Shown: piece by piece, positions 8,379 to 18,354 of the stretch
Layout: each line of letters starts with the position of its first letter
How positions within the stretch are numbered: the stretch's first letter is position 1
NCBI GenBank assembly: GCA_004143605.1
Contig: AWVY01000064.1
Span: forward strand, 5,229 to 42,207
Source of the DNA: Desulforamulus aquiferis
GTDB lineage: Bacteria; Bacillota; Desulfotomaculia; Desulfotomaculales; Desulfotomaculaceae
Direction: 5' to 3'
Length of the DNA: 36,979 nucleotides
Made by a program: the position numbers and the translations under genes
Notes under the pieces: generated by a model
Database searches by the model: none
Told to the model about the DNA's origin: nothing
Seen by the model: the letters and a program-made list of their open reading frames with translations, nothing else

Positions 8379-10521
8379 TTATATCTCAATTTGATTGATA
8401 TAATCCTTTGAGTAATTTACTATTTCAAAATCAGCTAATTTAGTTGCTTTACCCTTTTGTATTTGGACAAAATTATATCTATCCGCTGAATATATTTTAA
8501 AACCTTCTGAAGCACAGTCTGTGAGAAAATTTCCTTGCTGGGCCTGGTTTGACTCAGTTTTAGCTTTTAATCTGCTGAATACTTCCTTTTTTATAATACA
8601 TGCCTCGGCCAATACCAAGGGAGTATAACAGTGGTTCATATGCCGGTTGTTAAGGGCCAATGCTTGCTCATCTTCAAAATAAGTATAATAGCTGCCTTTA
8701 CCCACAATACTTGCATCAGTAAAGTCAAAGGCCATGTTTAAATCCCCAAGATAGTGTTTTCCATAAAAGCAGGCACCATCAAATACTGCTATATATTCAT
8801 ATTTAGCCACTTCTAAGGCTTTATGCATCCACTCTTGCCGGTCAATTGTTTTATCGACTTTGGTTATTGTAATACTCTCACAGGCCTGGCCAATCTTTCC
8901 CATTTTGCACCATTGAGATTGGTTTCATCCAATAGTAAAATCATTTCTTTTTCAGCATACTCCTGCCTGGAATAGCTTTCCAATAATGAATTTATACTTC
9001 TTCGGAATTGGCATAGGCGACAATGGTTATTTCCCTTTTACTTGGTTCTGAATCCTTTGTGTTTAAATCAATGTTGTCTATTATATACTTAAGCCGATTA
9101 GAGTAGGTATGGTGCTGTAGTACCATTCGCACGCCCAGATGGGCTAACCTTTCCCTTTTAGCTTCATCTTTTATTAGTTGATCCAAATGCCTTTTAGTTT
9201 CTTCCCAGGAATTACTCATTTTAACAAGGTCGGAGCCTAATATTTCATCAATACCCTTGGAATAACTGCTGACAACGCAGGTACCGGACGCCAGGATCTC
9301 AAAAACCCTTCTAGAAAACATGGTGGGACTTGCTGAAACACTATTTACATTCAAAAATACCTTGTAAATTTTATATATATAATTTATCTCCTGATACGAA
9401 GCCTCCCCTACAATGAAAGGCATATATTTTTCTGGGAAGCGTAATGTATCGTTATTTCTTGAGTAATTCCGGTCAAAGATATGCAGTTTATATTTAAAGG
9501 CAGGCTCAAGCATGTATTTCATTTGCCTCTTTCTGGCATCGTGGTTTTTTTCATACCAGGAACCGGCAAAGGCCACGTCATGCACTTTGGGTTTGCTGCC
9601 AATGGGATTGTGTATTTTAGGCTGGGCTCCAAAGGGCAAACAAAACACCCTCTCATGGCCCAGCATACCTTTATACCTTGGTACACAATCTATATCTGTA
9701 GTGAAAACATAGTCAAATAATTTTGCCGCAGTTATAAATCGTTCGAAGTGAGGTGGGTCCTCTTTATTCCAAAAAACTGTCTTGATGTTTTTATCTTTAC
9801 ACCAGTTCACCAATTCAAACAGCCGACTATCCTCTACTTTTCCCAAATCATTTAGATAACCCATCCAGGAATTATTGTTTCCCCGCCAAGCCGACTCAAC
9901 CAATAAAAAATCCGGTGTATTATTACTCAATACTTCTTTCCAGTTTTCCGGTGTAAATATTACCAGGTTAGCTTCATATTTAAAACAATCATAGCTAAAC
10001 TTATCCATTATTACACCGATAGTGATGTCTTTTCTTTTAGGCTGGAAATCCTCAGCCGCCATAATTAACGTGTTTTTAACCAGGTTGGCTTTTGGTCTAC
10101 CGTGAAAGCATGTATTGATTTTTTTGTACAGGGGTCTCAATAGGGATAAGATTATTTTTCTAAGGGGTAGTTTAGTTTCATTTTTTCTAATAAAGTAATA
10201 TGCCTTAGAAAAAAAATATTTGGAGAAAAATAGAATCTTACGGGGTGCTTTTACCGGATTTGTTAAACTCTCTAATAGGGTATCCAGCAATACATATTTC
10301 GTGGAGTTTTCTAAGTCTATAATCCTTTTTCTTGAACTTATTAACTCAATGAATTTTATCTTAAAGAATTTTCTCTGATCATAATTAAGCTTTGTAACAT
10401 TCCCAAAATCCTGTTCAAAGCTTTTCACTAGATAATCCAAATTCTCTTTTTCTTTCTTCAATTTATTGTATTTGTCTAGGTTCTGCCGATATCCTGGTCT
10501 ATTTACATCTGTGTTCTGCAC
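8379..10521 (-). CDS. Fusion glycosyltransferase: CgeB-like GT-B + C-terminal GT2-like domain, two frameshifts
   Basis: About 714 residues. A charged N-terminal helical region (MQNTDVNRPGYRQNLDKYNK...) is followed by a CgeB/DUF3880-type GT-B glycosyltransferase with KTVFWNKEDPPHFERF, HDVAFAGSWYEKNHDARK and SRRVFEILASGTCVVSS. After about residue 490 comes a GT-A/GT2-like domain: REITIVAYANSEEV, then YIAVFDGACFYGKHYL, where the Asp may be the metal-site aspartate. Two single-base losses separate the parts: near 8993-8999 and in the T run 8903-8906. Adding a base at each restores EEVINSLLESYSRQEYAEK and NGAKMGKIGQACESITI. GTG start with AGGTG upstream, 20 nt after the ABC ATPase. CgeB proteins are known from Bacillus spore-coat glycosylation; the sugars here are unknown. 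Confidence 0.8.
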
Positions 10522-10540
10522 TGTTTACACCTATAATTTT

Positions 10541-12019
10541 CTAATTTACATTACCTTGTTTAGTATTCTCTCTATATTTAGCAACGGCCTCCCTGGGATC
10601 GCCATCAAACACTAATCGACCTTTATTTATCCAGATGGCCCTTGTACAAACCTTTTCTACAAACATCATACTATGTGTTACTACCATCACGGCTTTAGAT
10701 GCAGCTATCATTTCTTGTATTCTCTCACTTGCCTTTTCATAAAAGGCTATGTCCCCCACAGATAGAGCTTCATCAATTATAAAGATATCCGGTTCAAGGG
10801 TGGCTGCAATACTAAAACCCAATCTTGCTCGCATACCACTGGAGTACTGTTTTACAGGTCTATTAATAGACTTCTCCAATCCGGAAAAGCTAACAATATC
10901 TTCATAGACCTGCTCAATTCTCTCCTTGGTTAAGCCCAGCATCAGGCCATTTAAGTAGATATTATCTGCTCCGGATAGCTGCCCGTTAAAACCGATACCA
11001 AAACTTAAGAGGCTGCCACCTCTCCATTAACTTCAACTCTACCCTCATCCTGTTTAAGGATTTTGCTTAAAACCTTGCATAAGGTGGACTTACCCGCCCC
11101 ATTATTTCCTATAATACCAACTATTTCTCCTTTTTTTACAGTAAAAGCAATATCCTTTAAAGCCCATATTTCTTTCCCCGACAGGTTATATCTGACTCCC
11201 ACATCAGCTACATTAATAATTACTTCTTCACTTATTTTACTTTCTGTCTTCTTTAAATCGGCAATTATCTTTTTCTTCTTTTTGGGGGAAGCCTCTAACC
11301 TGTATTGATTGGCTATACTTGCCGCATCACCAAAGGCCTTTATAGTCCCGCCGTCAAGCCAGATGGCTTTAGTGCAATTCTTTTCTATGAAGTTTATATC
11401 GTGGGATACAATTATAACAATTTTGGCATTTTGTACCAGTTCTTTCATTTTATCTGCTGCAGTTGCTTTAAAACCAATATCCCTGTGCTTAAGGCTTCAT
11501 CTAGCACTAATATTTCAGGGGCCAGCATCGAGCAATACTAAACCCGAGTCTTGCCTTCATCCCGCTGGAATAGTACTTGATGGGCTGCTCAATAAAGCTA
11601 TTATCAAGTCCAGAAAACTCAACTATTTCATGATATAGCTTATCTATATCTCTTCTGGAAAACCCCAGCATCATCCCGTTTAAATAGATATTTTCTTTCC
11701 CCGAAAGTCCTTTATTAAAACCCGTGCCCAGGGAAAGCAGTGCCGATATCTCTCCACCAACCTGTATCTCTCCGGAATCAGGTCTCAATAATTTGGATAG
11801 TACTTTGCAAAGGGTGCTCTTCCCTGCACCGTTTGAGCCAATGATACCAATTATATCTCCTTTAGCTCCTTCAAAGCCTATACCTTTTAAGGCCCAAAAT
11901 TCCCCTTTGGCAGCCTTTTTATTATTTCTTCCCAGCACAAGATTATCTATTGCAGTTCTAAATTCAATCCTTTTTTTATTAAATGAATACTTTACACCTA
12001 CATCTGTCAGCCTAATCAC
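10541..12019 (-). CDS. Tandem double-NBD ABC ATPase of polysaccharide exporter (Wzt/TagH type), three frameshifts
   Basis: Powers export of lipid-linked polysaccharide with the adjacent permease. Repaired length about 493 residues with two complete nucleotide-binding domains. NBD1: Walker A GSNGAGKST (61-69), signature YYSSGMKARLGFS (149-161), Walker B ILVLDEAL, switch His in IVSHDINF. NBD2, after a KKKKK-containing linker: Walker A GNNGAGKST, signature YSSGMRARLGFS, Walker B IFIIDEAL, VVTHSMMF. No carbohydrate-binding C-terminal domain is seen. Breaks: near 11528-11533, the CCC at 11481-11483, and GG at 11011-11012. Adding one base at each restores MLAPEILVLDEALSTGDIGFK and GEVAALLSFGIGFNGQLSG. 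GTG start with GAGGTG upstream. Usual Wzt proteins have one NBD, so the fusion is unusual. Confidence 0.85.
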
Positions 12020-12048
12020 TATTACACCTCAAATATAAGTAAATGCCT

Positions 12049-12825
12049 TTATAAAGCTTTGATAATTTTGTGTTCATTACGATTGTAGTAATAGATCATA
12101 AAACCAATCACTATAATAGATGCGGTACCTATAAGCAATAGCTTTAATAATTCGGGGTTACTGCCATGCATAAATATATTTCGATAGCTAATTAAAAAGG
12201 CCGAAGCCGGATTGATATCTATAAGCCAACTATATTTAGCCGGTATTCTGTCGGCCTCCCATATTACAGGTGAAGAATAAAACCATATCCTCATTAGGTG
12301 GCTCAGCACATTTTCTATGTCCCTTATAAACACACTAATATATCCCAGGGTCAAAGATATGGCCAATAAAAATAACTGCTGGATAAACATGATAAAAGGC
12401 AGCCACAATATCTCTACCCCTGGCATTATTTTGAAATAGACTAAAAACAAAGCAATTATTACAAGGCCAAAGGAAAAGTTTACCAATTGGGTTAGGCTGG
12501 TCCCTAATGGGAATATTATTTTGGGCAAATACACCTGGGAAATAATACCTGATTGGCCGGTAATCGCCTTGGCTGACGACATGGTCGTCGTGCTTAACCA
12601 TCTCCATGTAATCATTCCCACGACTAAATAAACCCCGTAAGCCTCTCCTCCATGGCCAAATAATACAGCCACCAGGAAATAATAAACAACCACGCCCAAC
12701 AGCGGATCGAGCAACCACCAAAAATAGCCTAAAAAACTATTTCGATGCTGGGCCTTAAGTCCCGAGGTAACTAGATAGATTAAGAGATCCCTACGTTTGA
12801 TTAACTCCTTGATATAACTATCCAT
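12049..12825 (-). CDS. ABC-2 type polysaccharide export permease (Wzm/TagG type)
   Basis: Membrane half of an ABC exporter for undecaprenyl-linked polysaccharide. About 258 residues with six predicted helices. The family opening is clear: YIKELIKRRDLLIYLV, then LKAQHRNSFLGYFWWLLDPL. It also has GYISVFIRDIENVLSH and WFYSSPVIWEADRIP, both conserved in TagG, Wzm and RfbA proteins. I take the ATG at 12825; an in-frame TTG at 12849 lies within GAGAGGAGC, which is better read as the ribosome site although spacing to ATG is long (about 14 nt). The gene is 29 nt upstream of the tandem ATPase and 56 nt downstream of wecC, one transcription unit. Confidence 0.92.
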   Translation of the reverse strand: MDSYIKELIKRRDLLIYLVTSGLKAQHRNSFLGYFWWLLDPLLGVVVYYFLVAVLFGHGGEAYGVYLVVGMITWRWLSTTTMSSAKAITGQSGIISQVYLPKIIFPLGTSLTQLVNFSFGLVIIALFLVYFKIMPGVEILWLPFIMFIQQLFLLAISLTLGYISVFIRDIENVLSHLMRIWFYSSPVIWEADRIPAKYSWLIDINPASAFLISYRNIFMHGSNPELLKLLLIGTASIIVIGFMIYYYNRNEHKIIKAL

Positions 12826-12881
12826 TAAAAGTCTTTCTGCTCCTCTCAAAAAGCAGCAATTTAATTTTATAAATTATAGTT

Positions 12882-14162
12882 CTAGGCGTAAGAGATTTGA
12901 GCTTTTTGCTCAACCCCCAAATTGTAGGGTTGTCCGTCTCCCAATAGCAGCACCTGGAATCCTGCTTCTCTCCATTCCCTGTGGTTAATGGTGTTTTTTG
13001 TATCTATAACTAATTGGTTTGCCATCAGACCTTCGCACATTTCTGGATTTAGTGTTTTGAAGGAATCATGATCCACTGTGATAACCACACAGTCGGCATT
13101 ATATAGGCACTCTTTCAAGCCGGCAGAATCCTCGACGAAAGGATCGTGGGCACTTACTATATATCCCTTCTGCCTCAATAGCTCAACAATTTCTATGGAG
13201 GGACTTTCCCTGGTATCGTCTATATTAGCCTTATAGCTTAAGCCTAATATCGCCACTTTCTTTTTAGGAATTACATTAGACTGAACCATTTCAAGAACAT
13301 ATTTAGGCATATTACGGTTGATTTGGCGTGCGGTTTTTATCAATTTGGATTGTTCCGGGGCAGATTCAATAACGAAGTAGGGATCGACTGCAATACAATG
13401 TCCGCCTACTCCAGGACCTGGTTGGTGAAGATTGACTCGGGGGTGCTTATTTGCCAAACCGATTGCTTCCCACGCATTTATTCCTATCTGGTTGCAAATC
13501 TTTGCCATTTCGTTTGCCAGGGCAATATTAACATCCCTAAATGTATTCTCCATCAGTTTAACCATCTCAGCCGTTTCAATGTCGGAAGTATATATTTCTC
13601 CCTTAACAAAGAGGCTGTACAATTCCTTGGCCTTTTCTGCCGATTTCTCATTTATTCCGCCAATGACCCGATAGTTGTTTACCAATTCCTCAATAATCTT
13701 ACCGGGAATAACTCTTTCCGGACAGTGGGCTATATATACGTCTTTGCCGGGTTTGAAGCCCTTTTTCTTCAGTGGCTCAAGTACCACTTCTTTGGTAGCA
13801 CCAGGGTAGACCGTTGATTCTAAAATTATTAGATTGCCCTTTCGCAGATATGGCTTAATAGCCTTCATGGCATTGTGACAATAACTAAGGTCGGCTTTAT
13901 GATCACTGGTGCAAGGAGTGGGTACGGCAATAATAAATACATCCGCTTCAATGGGCCTTATGCCTACGGTCAGCATACCTTGACCTATAACCTTTTTGAT
14001 CAGTTCATCTAGCCCAGGTTCTACATAAGGGTTTTCACCCTTTGAAACCTTATTTATTAATTCCTCGTTTATATCAACACCATGTACATATGCCCCAGCC
14101 TCTGCAAATGCCCCAGCGGTAGGTAAGCCAATGTAGCCCAATCCAACTACACAAATTTTCAC
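12882..14162 (-). CDS. wecC: UDP-N-acetyl-D-mannosamine dehydrogenase
   Basis: Oxidises UDP-ManNAc to UDP-ManNAcA using NAD. 426 residues, normal length. NAD site VVGLGYIGLPTAGAFAEAG at the start, IAVPTPC, HCPERVIPGK, NTFRDVNIALANE, catalytic-cysteine loop GPGVGGHCIAVDPYFV, and C-terminal domain LSYKANIDDTRESPS. HCPERVIPGK and GHCIAVDPYF are typical of WecC/Cap5O/MnaB enzymes. GTG start, with AAGGGG about 12 nt upstream. No UDP-GlcNAc 2-epimerase (wecB/mnaA) is present in this window, so the substrate must be made from elsewhere, or specificity differs. First gene of the ABC-exporter unit, preceded by a 490-bp non-coding gap. Confidence 0.9.
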   Translation of the reverse strand: MKICVVGLGYIGLPTAGAFAEAGAYVHGVDINEELINKVSKGENPYVEPGLDELIKKVIGQGMLTVGIRPIEADVFIIAVPTPCTSDHKADLSYCHNAMKAIKPYLRKGNLIILESTVYPGATKEVVLEPLKKKGFKPGKDVYIAHCPERVIPGKIIEELVNNYRVIGGINEKSAEKAKELYSLFVKGEIYTSDIETAEMVKLMENTFRDVNIALANEMAKICNQIGINAWEAIGLANKHPRVNLHQPGPGVGGHCIAVDPYFVIESAPEQSKLIKTARQINRNMPKYVLEMVQSNVIPKKKVAILGLSYKANIDDTRESPSIEIVELLRQKGYIVSAHDPFVEDSAGLKECLYNADCVVITVDHDSFKTLNPEMCEGLMANQLVIDTKNTINHREWREAGFQVLLLGDGQPYNLGVEQKAQISYA

Positions 14163-14252
14163 TGCCGAATTTTCCCCTTTCTTATGTTATCACCGCAAAC
14201 GAACAGCGGGTATTTACGTTGAGCAATATTTCAGGGGATTTGTCAAAGCATT

Positions 14253-14296
14253 GAAATAATTGAAAGGTAGGGTGTATTCTACCTTTCAATTATTTC
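14253..14296. repeat. Perfect 18-bp inverted repeat upstream of wecC
   Basis: GAAATAATTGAAAGGTAG (14253-14270), an 8-nt loop, and its exact reverse complement at 14279-14296. Neither side has a T run, so it is not a standard terminator. It lies about 91 bp upstream of wecC. On the minus strand it is followed by a perfect TTGACA (14241-14246) with no good -10. It could be an operator, an mRNA-stability hairpin, or a scar of a small mobile element. Confidence 0.55.
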
Positions 14297-14463
14297 ATCT
14301 TTGTGGTAATTACTTCTATGGCAATAATCAATGCAAGATATCTAGTTTTTAACTTTCCCCTAACATTAATTTTTCTACAAATTAATTGGATTCCCTTTAG
14401 AAAAATGACAACAATTTCTGTTCTTTCCTAGGCGCTAAATATTAAGGTGAATTTGACATAATG

Positions 14464-14498
14464 AACCCCGGTACAACTTAATGGTTAACACCAGGGTT
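14464..14498 (-). terminator. Probable terminator downstream of manB
   Basis: In minus-strand RNA AACCCUGGUGU pairs with GUACCGGGGUU: 11 bp including three G·U wobbles that exist only in this orientation, which supports the strand. The U tail is weak. The gap 14163-14653 otherwise holds the 18-bp inverted repeat, a small unassigned reading frame, and AT-rich sequence with nothing else recognisable. Confidence 0.45.
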
Positions 14499-14609
14499 TG
14501 CGTCATCAGATTCAATTTTTATTACTACGGCAGTAGTTCGGCATTTTTCCAACCAGGGCATAAATTCATCAAGCAATGTCGGGTCGCTCTTAAAGTCTGC
14601 CCCTGGCAT
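14478..14609 (-). CDS. Small unrecognised reading frame or gene remnant (43 codons)
   Basis: Not recognised. From an ATG at 14609 it encodes MPGADFKSDPTLLDEF, then MPWLEKCRTTAVVIKIES and ends DDANPGVNH. Similar protein-like sequence continues upstream of the ATG (DKIGYAIFSN) to a stop next to the manB stop, 45 nt away. Composition looks like real protein (Trp, Cys, amphipathic helix), but there is no ribosome site. Its stop lies within the terminator hairpin. It may be the remnant of a larger gene, or a real small gene broken by a base loss as seen elsewhere in the window. Confidence 0.3.
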   Translation of the reverse strand: MPGADFKSDPTLLDEFMPWLEKCRTTAVVIKIESDDANPGVNH

Positions 14610-14653
14610 GTTGCTGAAAATTGCATAACCAATTTTATCTTATAAAATCATAA

Positions 14654-16023
14654 TTACCCCAATGAATCAATAAAATTTAGCAGTTCTTTCGTTTTCTCCT
14701 CCATTAAGTCCTTGTTCCCCATAGCTTCCACGTTTAACCTAATAACAGGTTCCGTGTTAGAGCTGCGTAAATTAAACCTCCAATCTTTAAATTCCATGCT
14801 TAAGCCATCAATATAGTTTATATTAACGGTTTCTGATATGTAATTACCTTTTATACTTTTAATAACGTAATTAGCATCATTGACCTTTCTATTAATCTCA
14901 CCACTTGCGGGATATGCCTTCATTCGATCTTCAACTAATTTCGATAAACTTTTACCCTTCTGACACATTTGTTCTAGCACTAAAAGCCAGGGTATCATTC
15001 CGCTATCGCAATAGGCGAATTCACGAAAATAATGATGGGCTGACATTTCACCACCATACACGGCATTTTCCGCCCTCATTCTTTCTTTTATAAATGCATG
15101 TCCTGTTTTACTCTCTATTGGGAAGCCCCCTGCTTTTTCTACTATCTCCTTCGTGTTCCAGGTTAAACGAGGATCATGAATAATCTTACCTCCAGGATTC
15201 TTTGCTAGGATCGATTTGGCTAATAGCCCAACTATATAGTATCCCTCAATAAACTGCCCCTTTTCATCAAAAAAGAAACACCTATCAAAGTCACCATCCC
15301 AGGCTATTCCGAGATCTGCCCCGGTCTGGCGTACTACACTGGCCGTAGCTTCTCTATTTTCAAGTATTAACGGATTTGGGATTCCCTTTGGAAAATTTCC
15401 ATCCGGAAGATGCTGTATTTTAATTAATTGAAATGGTAATCTATCCTCTATGGCATCTATAACCGGACCAGCACAGCCATTTCCTGCATTGACTACTACT
15501 TTGAGGGGCTTTAGATTGTCAATATTTATATAAGATAGTATATGTTCAGCATATTCTAACATGATATCTCTTTTAGTGTAGGTCCCCATAGACCCTTTAT
15601 AAGTTACCTGAAATCCTTCAATAACTAGTTTTTCAAGCTCCCTTAAGCCACTATCTCCACTAATTGGTTTTGCCCCTGCTGTTACTAATTTCATGCCATT
15701 ATAATCCATGGGGTTGTGACTTGCCGTAACCATTATCCCACCATCCAGTCCCAAATGAAAGGTGGCAAAATATATCTGTTCAGTTCCACATTGTCCTATA
15801 TCAACTACATTACAACCACTGTCTCTTAGTCCACGGACTAGTGCAGAGGTTAGAGGTATACTAGTAAGACGTACATCGTACCCTACTCCCACCAGTTAGG
15901 TCTAAACAATTCCACATAGCTTATGCCAATAGAGTACGCCATTTCTTCGTTTAGTTCCTCTGGAACTCTTCCTCTGATATCATATGCTTTAAAGACATTT
16001 CTCCACTTATCCTTTAACACCAT
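14654..16023 (-). CDS. manB: Phosphomannomutase/phosphoglucomutase, one frameshift
   Basis: Interconverts mannose-6-phosphate and mannose-1-phosphate (often glucose phosphates too), feeding ManC for GDP-mannose. Alpha-D-phosphohexomutase family: N-terminal [20 protein letters not shown], catalytic phosphoserine loop [18 protein letters not shown], metal loop [16 protein letters not shown], sugar loop [20 protein letters not shown] and phosphate-binding [15 protein letters not shown]. Repaired length 456 residues, typical for ManB. ATG at 16023 has AAGGAGAGG 7 nt upstream. The frame breaks at about 15891-15894; adding one G turns RPNWWE-stop into [15 protein letters not shown]. Without repair the first 43 codons, including the YDIRG motif, would be lost. 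It lies 14 nt after a mannosyltransferase-like gene. Confidence 0.9.
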
Positions 16024-16037
16024 CAATGAACCTCTCC

Positions 16038-17174
16038 TTAACACAACTCTCTTCCTTTAAATACCTTGATTTCTCGTTCAACAAGCTGTCTAAATTGGTT
16101 TCTAAATCTTTCAGACGAAAACCGAATGGCATTTTCTCTGCAAGCTTCTGGTGTTATTCTTCCTTGATTCTTTTCAAATAGTTTTAAAGCGGACAAAAGT
16201 TCGGAAACAGTTTGTTCATGAAAGAAAACGCCTGTAGGGCTTGTATTTTCAAGACCTTTGACCGTTTCTAAGGCTCCTCCCCTACCATATGCAATTACAG
16301 GTGTGCCACAAGCCTGAGCTTCAACAGGAGTAATCCCAAAGTCCTCCTCTGCCGCAAAGATAAAGGCCTTGGCCCGCTGCATGTAATCTTCCAAAACTAC
16401 AAAAGGCTGGTATCCCATTAAAATTATATTATCAGCAGACTTTTCTTTTATTTTTTTAAAATCAGGTCCATCTCCTATTACAATCAATTTTTTGTCCGGT
16501 TGCTGTTTAAATGCCTCAACAATTAAATCCATCTTTTTGTAGGGAACCATTCTGGATGCGGTTAAATAGAAGTCTTCTTTTTCTTCTTTTAGTCTAAAAT
16601 CTTCAACTGCCACAGGTGGGTATATAATTTCTGCTTCCCGTCGATACACTTTCCAAATCCTACGTGATATAAATTCTGAGTTTGCAATAAAAACATCTAC
16701 TCCGTTAGCAGTCCTGACATCCCACATTCTCATTTTATGTAAAATATATCTAGCCAACCAACCTTTTAGCCCATGGCTAAGGCCAGATTCCTTCAAGTAT
16801 TGGTGCTGTAAATCCCAAGCGTAGCGTATAGGGGAATGTACATAGGAAATATGTACTTGATTAGGGTTTGTTAGCACTCCCTTAGCTACAGCATGTGAAC
16901 TAGAAATAATTACATCATAGGCAGACAAATCGAATTGTTCAATTGCCAATGGCATTAGTGGCAAATAACTCCTATATTTTCTCTTAGCAAAGGGAAGCTT
17001 TTGAATAACTGACGTTTGAACTGATTTATTCATAATAAACTGGCGCCCATCATCCGGGAGAAAGTCAACAAGACAAAATATATCTGCTTCTGGGTATAGT
17101 AAAAGAATCTGTTCCACAACTCGCTCGGAACCAGCATAATTTACCAGCCATTCATGGACTATAGCTATTTTCAT
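16038..17174 (-). CDS. Glycosyltransferase family 4, WbaZ-like mannosyltransferase
   Basis: GT4 enzyme of about 378 residues. MKIAIVHEWLVNYAGSERVV is the standard opening of WbaZ/mannosyltransferase-like GT4 proteins; HISYVHSPIRYAWDLQHQYL and FIANSEFISRRIWKVY are also typical. The C-terminal donor site has LIVIGDGPDFKKI and the E-x7-E region EEDFGITPVEAQACGTP. The start is the ATG at 17174 (MKIAIV), preceded by GAAGGTG at about 8 nt; a longer frame to 17195 lacks a good ribosome site. It overlaps the upstream glycosyltransferase by 23 nt and is directly followed by manB, consistent with GDP-mannose as donor, though that remains inference. Confidence 0.88.
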   Translation of the reverse strand: MKIAIVHEWLVNYAGSERVVEQILLLYPEADIFCLVDFLPDDGRQFIMNKSVQTSVIQKLPFAKRKYRSYLPLMPLAIEQFDLSAYDVIISSSHAVAKGVLTNPNQVHISYVHSPIRYAWDLQHQYLKESGLSHGLKGWLARYILHKMRMWDVRTANGVDVFIANSEFISRRIWKVYRREAEIIYPPVAVEDFRLKEEKEDFYLTASRMVPYKKMDLIVEAFKQQPDKKLIVIGDGPDFKKIKEKSADNIILMGYQPFVVLEDYMQRAKAFIFAAEEDFGITPVEAQACGTPVIAYGRGGALETVKGLENTSPTGVFFHEQTVSELLSALKLFEKNQGRITPEACRENAIRFSSERFRNQFRQLVEREIKVFKGRELC

Positions 17175-18350
17175 TAGATAAGCACCTTCCATCATTGTTG
17201 ACTATTTTCATCATTTCTTCTGTGCGAGTTTTATAGGTATATTTGCGAGCTATGTTAAGACGTTCTTCTAACTCTGATCCTAGACCATCAAGAGATAATT
17301 TTATACCTTTAATAAAATCGATGGGGCTTTTAGCTATATAAACAACATTTTGAAAATCTTGCAAAGCTGGAAGCTCCACACTGATTACAGCTTTTCCTGC
17401 AGCTAAATATTCGAAAAACTTCATAGGAAACATAGACTCTGTATATTCGTTAAGCATGTTTGGTAAAAGTGCCACATCAAATCCTTTTAAATAATTGGGT
17501 AATTCTTTATACGAGCGGGGTCCCAACAAGTGTACATTGGGTAGATTAGTTAATAACTCCGAATTTGTCCATGGATCCCCTTCTCCAACCTTGCCTATTA
17601 AGATCAGCGACCAATCTGGTCGACTTTCAGCCACAAATCGCAGTAGGTTAAAATCTACTTTGTAGCCGCTAATAGCTCCAATAAATCCAATTCTAGGTGA
17701 TGAAATGTTTATTAAATCCGAAGGTATTTCAGTTGTGCTATCTAAAGCTTTTGAAAAATGATCAAAATCAGCTACATTCGGAAAGTAGTATGTCTTTGGG
17801 TTCCATTCTTTTCTTGTTTCAAACAGCTTCGGTGCTGTCACAAACACAATGTCTGAAAGTTCCACCAATTCCTGCTCGGTCTTTTCTAAAATCTCTACGG
17901 GCATACCTGGTTGTGCTTTTATCTCGTCCACACAGTGATATATTAGCTTATTATATCCTTTATAGTTGATAAGTCGAGTTGTTAGTGGATTGTATGTCCA
18001 AAGTAAATCCTTATTTATTCTTAAACGAAAGAGCCAAAAGTTTAACCAACAGCTTATTAATAATTTGTTTAGGTAGCGAACGGCTGGGTATCCCTGAAAA
18101 GGTAGTACGACAGGAGACCACACCCAAAGATTTTCCCTAACTTTTCTAGGTGCCTTTAAAGCTTTCTTTAGCCTACTAGCCATACGTCCCAAATCCTGGG
18201 AACTAGCACTGGGTCTACGCAAACCAAGGGAATCGATATAAAAACTCGATGCCCTCTATCTGCCAATTGTACTGCAACATGCTGTTTATTGGTCCAGAAA
18301 GGATTATCCCAGTCTGCTGTAGAAAGAAGAATAATATCTACTGGCTTCAT
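17152..18350 (-). CDS. GT4-like glycosyltransferase, TuaH-like, one frameshift
   Basis: About 399 residues repaired, matching TuaH-type teichuronic-acid glycosyltransferases. Sequence marks: DIILLSTADWDNPFWTNKQH, LLWTYNPLTTRLI, YHCVDEIKAQPG, RIGFIGAISGYKVDFNLLR and FPMKFFEYLAAGKAVISVELP (the donor-site region, lacking the classic E-x7-E spacing). The start is ATG at 18350 with GAGGG 8 nt upstream; it overlaps nothing, while an upstream ATG at 18365 would overlap the flippase stop. The break is in the T/A run 18240-18244: one added T gives HRVFYIDSLGLRRPSASSQ. Its place with Ugd and ligase-type polymerases recalls Bacillus teichuronic-acid operons, where glucuronate is incorporated. Donor unknown. 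Confidence 0.82.
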
Positions 18351-18354
18351 AATT

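Noticed and set aside
14253-14296. 18-bp inverted repeat as ends of an insertion sequence
   Set aside because: The arms are only 8 nt apart with no transposase or target-site duplication visible, so it is a hairpin rather than element ends.
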